A stretch of DNA of 64,000 nt, taken from Neckera pumila. Taxonomy: Eukaryota > Streptophyta > Bryopsida > Hypnales > Neckeraceae. Positions 28,436 through 39,619 of this stretch are shown one piece after another. The notes under the pieces were generated by a model. The model was not told the origin of the DNA and ran no database searches. It saw only the letters and a program-made list of their open reading frames with translations. Within the stretch, counting starts at the first letter, position 1; each line of letters opens with the position of its first letter. A program made the position numbers and the translations under genes. Location of the stretch: the NCBI GenBank assembly GCA_963969595.1, contig OZ018417.1, positions 21,454,501 to 21,518,500 of the forward strand, written 5' to 3'.

Positions 28436-28449
28436 CACATTAATTATAG

Positions 28450-28890
28450 CACAATTGCTGACGCAGTTGTGGCGCATTATGATTGGCTACAAGACTCTCA
28501 AAATTGCAACCAACCTTTGGTGGATTTGCAACCAACCCTTAGTCGGAAATAAGGAGGTCTATATAGTGAGTATAGGTTGAATAGAATCTTCAGTGAAAAA
28601 TTCATAATAATTATGTTTTGAGAAATAAAAATCTGAAAAATTATGGGAACCTTCCAAACTCAATCTCTAAACATAGAAAATTCCTCCCATGAAGAACCCC
28701 GCCCTACAGATATGCGTAATTGCTGAGAGCAACTCCACTGCAACTCGCTGAAGTGACACTTCAAAAGTTTTGCACCAGAAGATCAATGGTGCAAAATGTT
28801 TAGAGTGTGGCTTCAACGTGTTGGAGTGCGGATGCACTTACTTGGTCGAAAATGGGTCGGCTCCCTTACAAGAGTTGTGGGCCAACCTGC
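28450..28890 (+). repeat. Dispersed repeat (copy 1) with a nested foldback MITE
   Basis: Collinear with 40090-40390: CGCATTATGATT, ATTGCAACCAACC, AATTCATAATAA, ATATGCGTAATTGCT, AAATGGGTCGG. The only large difference is the 111-bp foldback element at 28727-28837, absent from the other copy. Confidence 0.65.
28727..28837. mobile_element. 111-bp foldback MITE, Harbinger-like
   Basis: Nearly its whole length is self-complementary (GTTTTGCACCAGAAGATC / ATCAATGGTGCAAAATG at the centre). Ends GAGCAACTCCACTGC and GGAGTGCGGATGCAC; flanks TGA (28724-28726) and TTA (28838-28840). The related copy at 40.3 kb reads ATTGCTTAAGGGG there, an empty site with a single TTA. Confidence 0.7.
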
Positions 28891-29553
28891 TAGCCTGCTA
28901 AGGTAGGAGGTCCTGAAATAGAGCGGGCATTAAGAACCGACCCTATAAAAGGTCCATAAATTGTGCATGTGGTACCTGGAATGGTCTCCATTTTTTGAGG
29001 TTGAGAAAATCAATAAGAAATGGTTGCTTTTAGGACACTAAGCGGTGCTTCTGGGCAACTGTTCTATACTATTCATGAACCAGCACAGCACTATTTAATT
29101 GGATGTCAGAAATTCGAAATGATATTTAAGAGAATTTGCAAAAGCAGATAAGAGTGGGTCTGATAGTGAATGGAAGAAAGGGCCAAATCTATCTTTCTCT
29201 GCCATGAACTTATGAGATTAATTACAAAGAAAACTGCATTCAATTATATGGCATGTGTTGGACAACATTAAAACTTATAAGCGCCATTTTGGGTGCAGTG
29301 ACAATCGTTGAAGGAACCTCTATGTCCATATTTGTTTCACATAATAAAAATTGAATTTAATAAATGAAGAAACTGAATCTCACGAAACGAGCATTTTTTG
29401 AGCACAAGGGTTTGCAGCTCTGATTAACTTAGAGTCATTACATAATTTAGAAGCCAATCCGAGAAGCACAGTTCAAGGAATGTAACTCAACAGCAGAGAG
29501 AGATTGTAAACAGTACGCTACATTGTGAGGAAAGTGATTGAGAATCTATAGGA
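28891..29553. other. Spacer before the pogo relic
   Basis: No ORF, inverted repeat or similarity noticed. It may include the 5' flank of the pogo-type element, whose termini were not found. Confidence 0.4.
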
Positions 29554-32246
29554 ATGATAGACAGCAGAGATGAAGATGCAGGTAGCGAAAGTGAAGCTCC
29601 TACTTGGCACAGGCGACGTAGTTGGGGAAGCAATCAAAGTGACTATGAAGGAGAAGAAGACAGTAGCTGTGAGAATGCCGAGCTCTTCCGGTGGGCAATT
29701 CAAGAGGGGGAACGTCAATACTTGAAAGAGAAAGAGGAGGCCGAAATTGATGCCTTCCAAACACTGATTGAAGACAGGAGCAGGAGAACCATCTTGAGGT
29801 AGCAGCCTAGGCGCCTGCCCTTCAATACAGAGCAGTTGCCAAGGCCATCCAGAAGGAGAAATAGCAGCATCTCAGCCACCAGCGATAGACTACAACAAGA
29901 ATGGCCAGTGGAAATGGAAGACATCAACTTGTAGAGGATGGACAGGGTCGTTGTGAATAAAGACTGCAATGGAGGCAGCAGCATGCAGAGAGGGCCCTCC
30001 GTCAGCATAGTCGGCCAACAGCATGGAAGATCGGAGCTCAGATCGCAAAAGCGGCTGCAGTGCAAGGAGGGCATGCGGACTCTAGCGCAGTCAAAGGGCG
30101 CACCGCAAGCGCAGCAGTGCGGGGAGAATGGTGCTCACTTTGTGAAGAAGAGGTATAGCAGTCGAGCGATGACATCAGCTGCCAGAAGTGATCCAAGTAC
30201 TTCTTCTGGACCCCCTAAAACTGTGCCACAAAATGAAGTAGTAGGCACAATAAACCGGAAGAAAAGCTAAATGGAAACTGGACTTTAGAGTAGCTGAATA
30301 GCACTATAGCAGATGTGGACGATGGAATACCAATCATAACAGCAGCCCGAAATAATGGCATTCCTTCCACTAGTCTAAGAGGGCATGTTTATGGAACGGC
30401 CATGCAAAGGAGAAGGGGTAAAATCGGAATTTTAACAGAGGCAGAAGAAGAAGAATTAGTTGAATATCTCATCAAAATGCAACATTTGGGTTTTCCTTTG
30501 AATATAGGACAATTCAGGGAAAAGGTGGGAATAATTACTCAAACTCGAGTCACTCCATTCACTGATAAAGTTCCTCGACCTGGATGGGTGAAGTGCTTCA
30601 AAAGAAGACACCCCGAGTTAGTCATGAGAAAATCACAGGCATTGGAGCAGAAAAGAGCTCAGAACTTGTGTCCAGAAAGTGTAGGAACTTTTTATGACAA
30701 TTTGGACAAGTTGTACAGCACTCACAAATATGAAGCAGATCATGTGTGGAATTGTGACAAGAGTGGGGCCCAAGCTGGAAAAGATGGAGGTGGATATGTT
30801 ATTGCAAAAAAAGGTTCTTGAAATGTACATAAGGTTACTCCTGACCAAAGAGAGTGGCTGTCTGTTCTCTCTTGCATCAATGCAAAAGGTGAAAGTCTTC
30901 CAAATTTCTACATCTTTAAAGGAAAAAAAAAAAGTAGAAATTTCTTAAGAAAGACAGGCAAAAAAGGAGCTGTTCTAGCCATGCAACCTAAGGCTTGGAT
31001 GACACATTACTTGTTTAGAGTATGGCTATTCCATTTTCTCCGTAAAGTTTCAAAGATGCATGGTATTTCCTCATCTAATAGACACTTACTGATCTTGGAT
31101 GGACATACATCACATGTCACACTAGAGGTCATCAAGTTAACAATGCAAAAAGGTTTAGACATGGTAACATTTCCTAGTTACACCTCCCATGCGTTACAAC
31201 TTTTGGATGTAACGTGCTTCAGGCCTTTCAAACTATCATTTAGAGCCTATAGGGACAAATGGACACTTAATCATGCAGGGAAGAAGCCTAAGAAGGAGGA
31301 TCTCGCATAGTGGATGTCACATGGCCTTTGAAGAGCATTGACTATTCCTAACATCACCAAAGGATTTGAAGCAACTGGGATATACCCACTGAATCGGAGT
31401 GCCATGGATTCGAAAATGGGTCCTAGCAAAGCATACAGCAAGTCAAAAGGGAGTGAAGTGAAGCAAGATACAAGTGAGACAAAGTACCAACTTGAAGCTT
31501 GGGAAATACAAGAAATCTTTGATGAGGTCCCAGCTGATGTTCCCATTTGTAAGTAGTACTATGCAGAACTAGAAGGTGACGACCTGGACACAAATGGAGA
31601 TTCGGAAGAAAGCAACTGTTCAACCTATGAGACTGACGAAGAGTACCAAGATGAAGAAGAAGCCGGCAGCCAAATTAGTCAATTTCTGGAGCCTCCTCAA
31701 GTAGAAGTACTGGCTAAGACTCGTGGCCGCAGAGAGCCATAGATTGACTATGCGAAGTCAATAATGCTCACAGCCGAAGACCATGTCCACACTCTAGAGG
31801 ATGTCACTGCTAAAAGGGAGGCTGCTACAAAGGAGCGGGAGAGGAGGAGGTTAGAGAAGGAAGCCACTAAGCAGCAAAAAGCAGATGAAAAGAAAGCACA
31901 ACTAGAAGCCAAGAAGGAAAGAGCTGATTTAGTAAGGTCCAAGAAGAAACACAAAGAGCAGTGGAGTGTGAAAAATGTGAAAGCACTTGGTGACAAATTG
32001 CATGCTGCTATCCAAGCTAATGCTCCCGTGACTGGGTACAGGGCATCGTATTGTGGCATTATTCCACAAGTGTGTAAAGAAAATCAGAAAATAGCATTAG
32101 CAAGAAGAAGGGCAAGAAAAAAAGGGGAGGATGTTAGCAGTTTCCCACTTCTGCATGAAGTGCGCCTGCAGTTCATGAACTTCGGTGGCTACGGTGGAGT
32201 GCGATTCAGATTCTTAGGCGGCAGCAGTCTAGCAACGCCTCCATAG
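29554..32246 (+). pseudogene. Decayed pogo/Tigger-type (Tc1/mariner) transposase gene
   Basis: One long reading frame survives across 2.7 kb. 29554-30270 is an acidic, low-complexity N-terminal region. A one-base slip in an A-rich run near 30259-30266 shifts to the frame that carries 30294-32246. There follow a Psq/CENP-B-type helix-turn-helix (ARNNGIPSTSLRGHVYG, from about 30345), a second DNA-binding block ending in PRPGWVKCFKRRHPEL, then DDE_1 motifs: NCDKSG (D codon about 30756; the usual family form is NxDExG), LILDGHTSH (D at 31098) and SHALQLLDV (D about 31206, about 36 residues later). The C-terminal region from 31764 is a charged coiled coil ending in RRRARKKG. In-frame stops lie at 29800, 29932, 30291, 30819, 31308, 31329, 31554 and 31740. 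Family assignment rests on the HTH plus DDE_1 order. No terminal inverted repeats were found. It cannot encode active transposase. Confidence 0.85.
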
Positions 32247-33927
32247 CACTCCAGCACTTTCTTCAACAGTAAGCTTCCTGGACTTGCAACATTCACCCCC
32301 AAAATGATTTATAAGAGAAATGCAAAATGAGAAGGAATGATGTTAGGTGCAGAAGAATCTTACTGTCTTACTTGCACCCCGGTGATGTCTTGAATAGCAG
32401 TGGCATGACAAAACGCGGGCACCTGCACAAGGACGAGGAGGAAGGAGGCTTAGATGTAACAAACTTAGACCACACTGAGCATCAACAAGGACCCATTGAA
32501 CAAACATGACAAAGGGAAGCAGACACAGTAGGGGGTCAGCCATGTACAGAGAAAGTTGAAACGCTTACCTGAACAGGGCGATCTCCTACCGCAGCAGAGC
32601 AGCAAAGAGGACAGCAGGTTCCAGAAACCCTAGCAAGTAGCAAAGACAACATCATCACTTCAGAAGGCAGCAGCAACTACGAGCGGAGGAGAAGGACACA
32701 GCGGCTGGCAAGCTCATGATGGCAGCAGGAACAATTCTTTAGAGTTGGATAACGGAGAAGCATCGACCATGTACAACGTCGAAGCACCCAAAGTTTAGAA
32801 TGCAGGCAGGCTTTGCGGCTTCTTATACTAATGACGTTGAGGGAACTCCCGCCGCGCCTTCAAATTCTTCATGTCTGCATTAGTTTTTCATGCGGCCGCG
32901 ACGCAGGGGCACTTCGATGACAGCAGCATATTGAGAGGAGGAAGGCGTTTGGCACAACGGTTCTCCCACACTTTGTTAACTATTTTGAAAGATGTCAAGG
33001 ATTTTTTGTAAAAGCTCGATTTCATGACTAGTGGCAGGGCATCCAAAAGCCTTGCCAAGCAGGAATGCATGACCTTGGCTACTTTACTTAAATCTGACAT
33101 GGGCGATTTTTGCAACCCTGTAGCGCTATAGTACTGACTTGAATAGCTTAGGAATGGACAGGCTACATATTCTTCCTGCTCCATTTAAGGCCATGCCTTT
33201 ACGCATTTTGGAACACTCAGCACCTTATTTGTCTCTTTTAGCACTGTTGTGCTATTTTCACAAACGCTTGTTAATTAATTACTGGAGTACTCTGTGACCT
33301 TGAATAGCGCCATACGGCCTCTGCACTTTGGAAAATCGTAACTAATTCATTTTAAAGCGGAAAAATATAATTTCACTAGCTGTTCATTTCTTCTCCACTT
33401 GTTTATCTAAGGAAAAAAAAGTGATCTCATTGGCCTTCCTATCTCTCCTACAGATCTGATTTTCTTCGTAGATGCTCCATTCTCGAGCCTCCTACCTTAG
33501 TTGCTCACTGAGCAACTCGCTTATTCCAGCTTCCAGCTTCACGCCAAACTGTCATATGCGGCTACCTACAGTGGCGCCAGGGCCTTCATGGCCAAGCCTT
33601 TTTGTGTGGCTCCACATCAAGGTAACGCGCCTCTACTCTCTTTTTCCCAAATTTAACCCCTCCAGCCATAAAAGACGGTGTGTACATTGTTGGAATTTTT
33701 TTCTCTCTCTAACTTACGGAGTGCCGTGCTTCGAGTGCTTCCCTAGTTTCCCTCGGTCCCTCCACCACTATCAATCTTTCCGTTCAGAACAGAAGCTTGG
33801 AACAAGTGAGCAGTTGAGCAGCAGCCACCTGGCACAAGGGGAGGGACCTCCGCTCAGTGAACTGAAGTGAGGGCCCAAAGGGTAAAAAATACTGTTCCAC
33901 AAGCCAGCGCTGCATTCCGAATTCCTT
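32247..33927. other. Spacer between the pogo relic and the dioxygenase gene
   Basis: Composition rises towards a balanced GC content. ORFs of 98 codons (minus 32888-33184) and 132 codons (plus 33472-33870) carry no motif I recognise. Part of 32250-32800 (GCAGCAG-rich) could be the 3' end of the pogo-type element. Confidence 0.35.
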
Positions 33928-33934
33928 TATAAAA
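33928..33934 (+). promoter_or_regulatory. Possible TATA box upstream of the dioxygenase gene
   Basis: TATAAAA in a less AT-rich stretch about 1 kb before the dioxygenase ATG. If it is the promoter, the leader is long and contains several upstream ATGs, including one at 34183 opening a 79-codon ORF. No closer convincing TATA box was seen (only a TATATG at about 34612). There is no evidence beyond the motif and its position. Confidence 0.2.
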
Positions 33935-34959
33935 CGGACAACACACTCCGACAACCGTAACTTATTAATACTACTCCATCCAGTCCATCTCATTCCGATC
34001 CATTTCCTTGCCCACAAACTCGATCAGCTTGCTTGCTTCTCTTCAAATTTCTCACTCAAAACCCCGCCGTGACGGCGAATACTGAGCATCAGCAGCTGCA
34101 CTTCGACTGCCATCGCCACCGTGCTGTCATCTCATAACATTTCTTCACGTAGAATTCTATCATAGCTCCACTAGCTAGCTAGATGAATCCAGTGGCGCTC
34201 CTTGCTACTGTTCTGCTCCCCGTTCTGGTTCCAGGATCGAGTGGATTGAGTGGATTCGTTAGTGGTACTGCCGTGGGTTTGGCAAGCGAAAGTGGTGAAG
34301 AGTGCGAAGGTTTCTGTGGGAAGCTCCTGGTAAGAGGAGGAGGAGAGCCAACATGCGGTGTCGACGGCGACGCAGTGGTCAGTAGCGGCGCTGCTGGTGG
34401 AAGATTCTTGAAGTGTGTTTGATTTTGTGTGCGGGGAGTGGGTTGTGGAGGTGATAGAAGGGGGTGTAGAGGGTAGTTGTTTGCGGTTTTGTTTCGACTT
34501 TGGAATCTGTGGCACAGTAGAGCACGAAATAGGTCGGAGTCCCATTCTCCTCCTGGAAGAGTTGGGCGCGGAGGATTCATGTGGGTGGAGAAGAGCGCGT
34601 GGATTGAGATAGTATATGTTGACGCAATAGAAGTGCGAGCAGCAGCAGGAATTTGAGGAGCAACAGATATTTGAGCAGCCGCGGTAATGACCAGCGATGG
34701 AAGCAGTCTGGTACAGAGCGGTGGCGCATTCCTTCACCGGAAAGTCAGATTCTCCTCGGAGTCAGTGATTTAGTATCACGACGCCTGTGCCAGGTGACAG
34801 AGAATTCAAGGCAAGCATGTAGATGGTGTCGAACTCGTGAGCACATCCAATTGTTGGCGATTGTTCAACTTATACCTTTTTCCTCTCGTCAGCTTTTAGG
34901 ATACTCAGCAAGCGAGGATACTCAGCAGAAAGAAAGGGTTAATATTGGACTTGTTTTGA
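33935..34959 (+). other. 5' flank or leader of the dioxygenase gene
   Basis: About 1 kb of mixed-composition sequence, less AT-rich than the repeats on either side. It holds several short ORFs on both strands: plus 34183-34422 with a hydrophobic N terminus, and minus 34171-34737 rich in Pro, Ser and Thr. None matches a family I recognise, and both lie over a repetitive GGAGG/CTCC-biased composition. It is most simply read as promoter plus 5' leader with upstream ORFs. Confidence 0.3.
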
Positions 34960-36681
34960 ATGGCCGCGTGTGTTGCGAAAGTAGGAATTAAGAGCATGCT
35001 CCGAGCTTCCTTCATTCCGGGATATAACGGCGCGAGTATTGATGGTGACGGCCGCGCACAGGCGGTCGCGGACCGACGTGGCGTGGAGTTTCCCGGATTG
35101 GTGACGAGTGGCCTGAGTATCGCCCAGCCGAAGGCAAAGCCGCTGAACTTCGCGCAAAAGATCGCGGACAAGGTGATAGGGGTTGTGGAGAACAATTTGC
35201 AGCATTTGCATAGGGGCGACAACGCGCCTCTGCCTTCGACGGTGGATCCCCACGTGCAACTGGAGGGCAATTTCTTCCCCGTGGAGGAGTGCCCCGTACA
35301 GCATGATCTCGAAGTGGAGGGCACGCTCCCGGCGTGTCTGGAAGGCGTGTACGTGCGCAACGGACCCAACCCTCAGTTTTTTCCAACGGGCCGTCACCAT
35401 CTGTTCGATGGCGACGGCATGTTGCATGCCGTGAGCATCCATGGAGGCGATAATTCCGTCAGCTACGCTTGCCGCTACACGCGCACGTACCGCTTCCAAG
35501 AGGAGGAGCTTCACGGGCGCGCATTTTTTCCCAAACCCATCGGGGAGCTTCACGGCTACGGCGGCGTGGCGCGCCTGCTGTTGCACTGGTCGCGGGCATT
35601 GCTCGGGATTCTGGACGCGTCGCAGGGAATGGGCATGGCGAATGCGGGTCTGGCGTTTTTCAACAACCGCTTGCTTGCGATCTCCGAAGACGATCTCCCT
35701 GTGGAGGTTCGTCTCACGGAGGATCACGACATCGAGACCGTCGGGCGCTACGATTTCCAAGGCCAGCTCGCGCACTCCATGATCGCGCATCCCAAAATCG
35801 ATCCGCACACTGGGGAGCTTTTCAGCCTCAGCTACAACGTCCTGTCAGCGCCCTACTTGAAGTACCTCGTATTCAACGCCGACGGCGAGAAGAAAGTGGA
35901 GGTGCCCGTCACATTGCCGGAAGCCGCCATGACGCACGACTTCGCTATTACGGAGAATTTTGTCGTGATCCCGGACCAGCAGATTGTGTTCCGGTTGAAG
36001 GAGATGCTCACGGGCGGCTCCCCGGTCGTCCTGGACCCGAAGAAGACGCCGCGGTTCGGCTTGATGCCGAAATATGCCACCAATGAAGCCGAGCTCCAGT
36101 GGATTGAAATCCCAGATTGCTTTTTTTTCCATTTGTACAACGCCTGGGAAGAGGGCGACGAGGTCGTGGTCATCGGAACCTCCATGACCCCCGCGGACAT
36201 CATCTTCAAAACGAGTGAAGTCCCGCGCGCTGTCCTCACCGAGGTGCGCCTCAACCGCGTCACGGGCACCGCGACCAAACGCGAGCTCGCGGATCTCAAC
36301 TTAGAAGTGGGAAAAATGAATCCCAATTACCTGGGCGTCAAGACCCAACACATGTACCTCGCCATTGTGGAGCCATGGCCTAAAGTGTCAGGGATCGCCA
36401 AAATCGACTTGCAATCAGGCGAAGTCGTCGCGCGCTACAACTACGGCGGCGACCGCTTCGGCGGCGAGCCCATCTTCGTGCCGCGCACATCCGACCCCGC
36501 GGCGCCCGAGGACGACGGTTTTTTGCTCGCGTTTTGCCACGACGAGTCCACCGGCGCGTCGGAGCTGCTCGTACTGGACGCGGCGTCGCCGTCACTAACC
36601 CAAGTCGCAGCCGTGAAGCTGCCGTCACGCGTCCCTTACGGCTTCCACGGCATATTCATCCCGGCGGCTGATCTGTCATGA
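34960..36681 (+). CDS. Carotenoid cleavage dioxygenase, NCED/CCD4-like (573 aa, intronless)
   Basis: Full-length iron(II)-dependent carotenoid oxygenase of 573 residues, a normal family length. The four iron-binding histidines are visible: H277 (in SMIAHPKIDP), H326 (MTHDFAITENFVV), H391 (FFHLYNAWEE) and H563 (VPYGFHG). Their spacing of 49, 65 and 172 resembles maize VP14 as I recall it (49, 65, 178). Other family blocks are VYVRNGPNPQF (130-140), HHLFDGDGMLHAV (146-158), SEDDLP (242-247) and EPWPKVSG (471-478). Residues 1-60 are poorly conserved and could be a plastid transit peptide; 63-85 resemble the amphipathic membrane-contact helix of NCEDs. The likely reaction is oxidative cleavage of a 9-cis-epoxycarotenoid to xanthoxin in plastids, the committed step to abscisic acid. 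However, NGPNPQF is CCD4-like while the central half is NCED-like, so the substrate is unsettled. The start is firm: an in-frame TGA lies immediately before the ATG. The gene has no intron, as is usual for NCEDs, and is much more GC-rich than its surroundings. Confidence 0.93.
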   Translation: MAACVAKVGIKSMLRASFIPGYNGASIDGDGRAQAVADRRGVEFPGLVTSGLSIAQPKAKPLNFAQKIADKVIGVVENNLQHLHRGDNAPLPSTVDPHVQLEGNFFPVEECPVQHDLEVEGTLPACLEGVYVRNGPNPQFFPTGRHHLFDGDGMLHAVSIHGGDNSVSYACRYTRTYRFQEEELHGRAFFPKPIGELHGYGGVARLLLHWSRALLGILDASQGMGMANAGLAFFNNRLLAISEDDLPVEVRLTEDHDIETVGRYDFQGQLAHSMIAHPKIDPHTGELFSLSYNVLSAPYLKYLVFNADGEKKVEVPVTLPEAAMTHDFAITENFVVIPDQQIVFRLKEMLTGGSPVVLDPKKTPRFGLMPKYATNEAELQWIEIPDCFFFHLYNAWEEGDEVVVIGTSMTPADIIFKTSEVPRAVLTEVRLNRVTGTATKRELADLNLEVGKMNPNYLGVKTQHMYLAIVEPWPKVSGIAKIDLQSGEVVARYNYGGDRFGGEPIFVPRTSDPAAPEDDGFLLAFCHDESTGASELLVLDAASPSLTQVAAVKLPSRVPYGFHGIFIPAADLS

Positions 36682-38578
36682 TCCATCGCCTCTTCTTTTG
36701 CCGTTTTTTCGATTCTCGGGAGGGACTGCGTGCCCAACTTGTGCATAGAACAATTTCAACCGTTTTTTCGCAGTCTCCGCTTGTACATTAAATCTGGCGG
36801 ACGCGACGCCATCATTAGTTACGGTTACGGTTACCATACAACAATCATCTCAGTTTTACGGATCCCTGACTGTTGCCATCCTCGCCTAGCACCCCATCCA
36901 TTCGAGATCCTCGCGACCTCGCCTTCGGAGCAAGCTTTGAATTGAGCTTTGTGCTGTTTTTTGTGGATGTAAACCTTGCTAGCATGAGGATGTTTTTCTG
37001 GGAGTCCTTGTAGCTGACCTTGTGAAAATTAAGCCCACACTTTTTATTGTTGCAAACTCATTATTTTCAGCATAAAGATTTATAAAGATTGAAACTTTTG
37101 ATGCACTTTTGGTCTGAATCTTCATGGTGTACTCTCGTGCTTACTTGACTCGATTTTTGGTATGTTGCTGCATTGGCTCAGATGCTTGTTGCTTCGAGAA
37201 CACACTTTTGCTCTGACTCGTGCATGTATTTATTCTCAAGTCTAGCACTTGCTTTTTTGCAGCCGTTTTTTGGTACCGACCACGACGTGGAAATCGAACA
37301 TCTGACTTTGTGAAAGCTGGCAACAACAGTAGGATAGGACGTTATAAACAACATTCATAGCCATGCAGTTTGAACTTTGAAGCAGGGTACCTTCGTCCAC
37401 GTACTTGTTACACCAATTGCTTTGTCGTCATGTTGCTGTGCTCCAAAGGCTGACAAAAAGTTTCCTTTACAAGCTGGACATTTGTGGATTTGTGATACGG
37501 TAGATCAGCTCGATGCCGTTGCACAAGATACCCAGATCGCAAAAATGGGTGGTCACAGGCTGGTTTACCTTAATGCAGTGAGAAGGAAGCTTCAGACAAT
37601 CTCAAGAAATTGTCTGCATTGCAATTTAAGGTTTCCGTGTGCTGTTCCTTCATGAAGTGGTATAGAAATTCTGTACTACCTATTTGGGAAAAGGAAAAGT
37701 GTGTTGACGTTACCCATACTGGCTGCTTTTGGTGAAATTCACCTACATGAGTGTTAACCCTGTAATGCCATAGAGACTCATAAGTGTTTGATGAATGTCT
37801 TTGAAGGGTTTTTTAGAAACACAGAATGCACCTATTCATCAAGTACCTTGAATTGTTTTTGGCTAACTATAGGCCTATGAAGGTCAAGACTTTGATGTTA
37901 CATGTGTAAAGGTTTCCACCCAGCTAAAGGGGTGTTAGTTACATGTGTAAGAGTTTTTTCAACCTAAGCTCAATGAAAAACAAAATTCTCAACCTAAATT
38001 TAATGAGAAAAATTAAGCACAAATGACTATTTTTCTCTTCTAACCCAAGCATGGTGTACAAGGTGAAGTGATGACCACTAAGTTGCTCAAGAACCTTTCT
38101 TCTTAAGCCTTTGTTTCCCATCTCCAACTGCAACTACATATTCTATGCAATTTTAATTTTTCACAATGATTATAAAGATTGGTTGTGACTTATTATGTGC
38201 TACTTTTCATAATCACGTACTTTTGTAAACGTTAAAAATGCAAGTGTTCATGTTTTTGACCTCTTACTTTAATTAATGCTGTAAAAATGTTATCATATCA
38301 TGTGTATTCTTGACTTGTTCAGGTTTGTATTCCTAAAGAGTGACCATTAGTATAAATACATCATGGGCTGAAATGATTGTGTCAATTTTGTATTAGTTTC
38401 AATGAAGTTTATGTGGGCTTTAATATAGATTCACACAATACCATTTCAATCCATGGTAGATTTGTACTAGTAGCAAATATAAAGGGCTGCCTTGATGTGG
38501 TTTGCAAATTAGTCTCTCAAAATGGACACCAGTTCAATTTCAACTGAAAATTTTTGAACACTTTCAATGGTCAAGAGC
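36682..38578. other. 3' flank of the dioxygenase gene
   Basis: The balanced composition of the gene fades to AT-rich by about 37700. Possible poly(A) contexts (ATTAAA near 36787) occur but none is decisive. A 92-codon ORF at 37377-37655 is unrecognised. No other gene seen. Confidence 0.4.
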
Positions 38579-38582
38579 TTAA

Positions 38583-39515
38583 CCCCCTAAAGGACCATTG
38601 TCCCTTTGGAGGATAAATGGGATTTTGGGCAGGTACCTATGAGCTGAATTTTTGTTGTGATTTTTTGAAATTATTTTTTAAGATAGAAAAACTAATAATC
38701 TTCATGGGAATATAATTTTTTTTTCAATCAGTGCCCGGAAAAAAAATTATGCCCAAATAAGCTCAAATAAGGGGAGAAGGGGCAACAAAAAAGCTTTGCA
38801 AAAAATTTAATTTTTAAAAAAAAAATTTTCCTTATAAATTATATATTTTTTTCTATTTGGAAAGCTTTGATTCATTTCATTTGGATTTTTTATGAGAAAG
38901 TTATGGACAATCTTGTTTTTTGGGCAATTAGAGCATCTTCTTGAAAAAAATAACTTGTAGGATACGTTTTGGAATGCAATTTCTGCATTATTTTCAAAAA
39001 AATAATGCACAAGCTTTAGTTTTTGTGCTAGAACAATCTCACCATTGGAATTAGTGCACTGTAATTCCATGTAAAAGATATTAATATTTTAGATTTTCCT
39101 TCTATCTTGCACCTTCTATCTTCTACTTCTACTTAACAATTTTTTTAAGAATGAAAATTAAGTTGTTTGGAATTTCTTTTTTTTCCCAAGACTCTCAACT
39201 CAATTCTACACTAGAAAGATTTAAAGCTCAAAACTTTGTAGTGTAAAAAACTTAAGTTAAAAATGTTCAAAGTCAAAAAATCTAGTCCCACAATGTGCTG
39301 AAAAAATTGTTTTTTTCACTTCAAACGCAGGTATCTTGCAATTTGTGCGGTTAAAAATTTTGAAATTTTTTCCACACATTGTTATAGTAGTTAGGTATAA
39401 GATCCCGCAGTTAGATGTACAAAAAATCAATTTTTAAGTTTTTTTACTCTTTGCTCTAGAAATGGCAATTTTGAGAGTTTTTTGGTAGAAAAAAGGTCCT
39501 GGTCCGCTTTAGGGG
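38583..39515 (-). mobile_element. TTAA-flanked MITE, CCCCTAAAGGAC family (933 bp)
   Basis: Reverse-orientation copy of the 15.45 kb element along its whole length. It has CCCCCTAAAGGACC at the left and TTTAGGGG at the right, with intact TTAA on both sides (38579-38582 and 39516-39519). No ORF of significance. Confidence 0.75.
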
Positions 39516-39619
39516 TTAAGCTTCATAATGGATCACACCCAAGACTATCAGTGAGAGTGTTCTCAATTCTTCATTTTCTTGATTTGTCCTAAGAAACACC
39601 ACCCTGAAACATACGGCCG

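Noticed and set aside
30315..30821. Treating 30315 as a true GTG start of a separate pogo-type gene
   Set aside because: The frame is open upstream to a stop at 30291 that reads as a mutated Q codon, so the piece is part of one longer dead gene.
34171..34737. 188-codon minus-strand ORF and the overlapping 133-codon ORF upstream of the dioxygenase
   Set aside because: Pro/Ser/Thr-rich, no motif, opposite the putative leader; likely compositional.
34939..35808. 289-codon minus-strand ORF opposite the dioxygenase
   Set aside because: Shadow of a GC-rich, strongly biased coding sequence; its product has no recognisable domain.
35838..36330. Introns in the dioxygenase
   Set aside because: The frame is continuous with all family blocks in order; no need for splicing.
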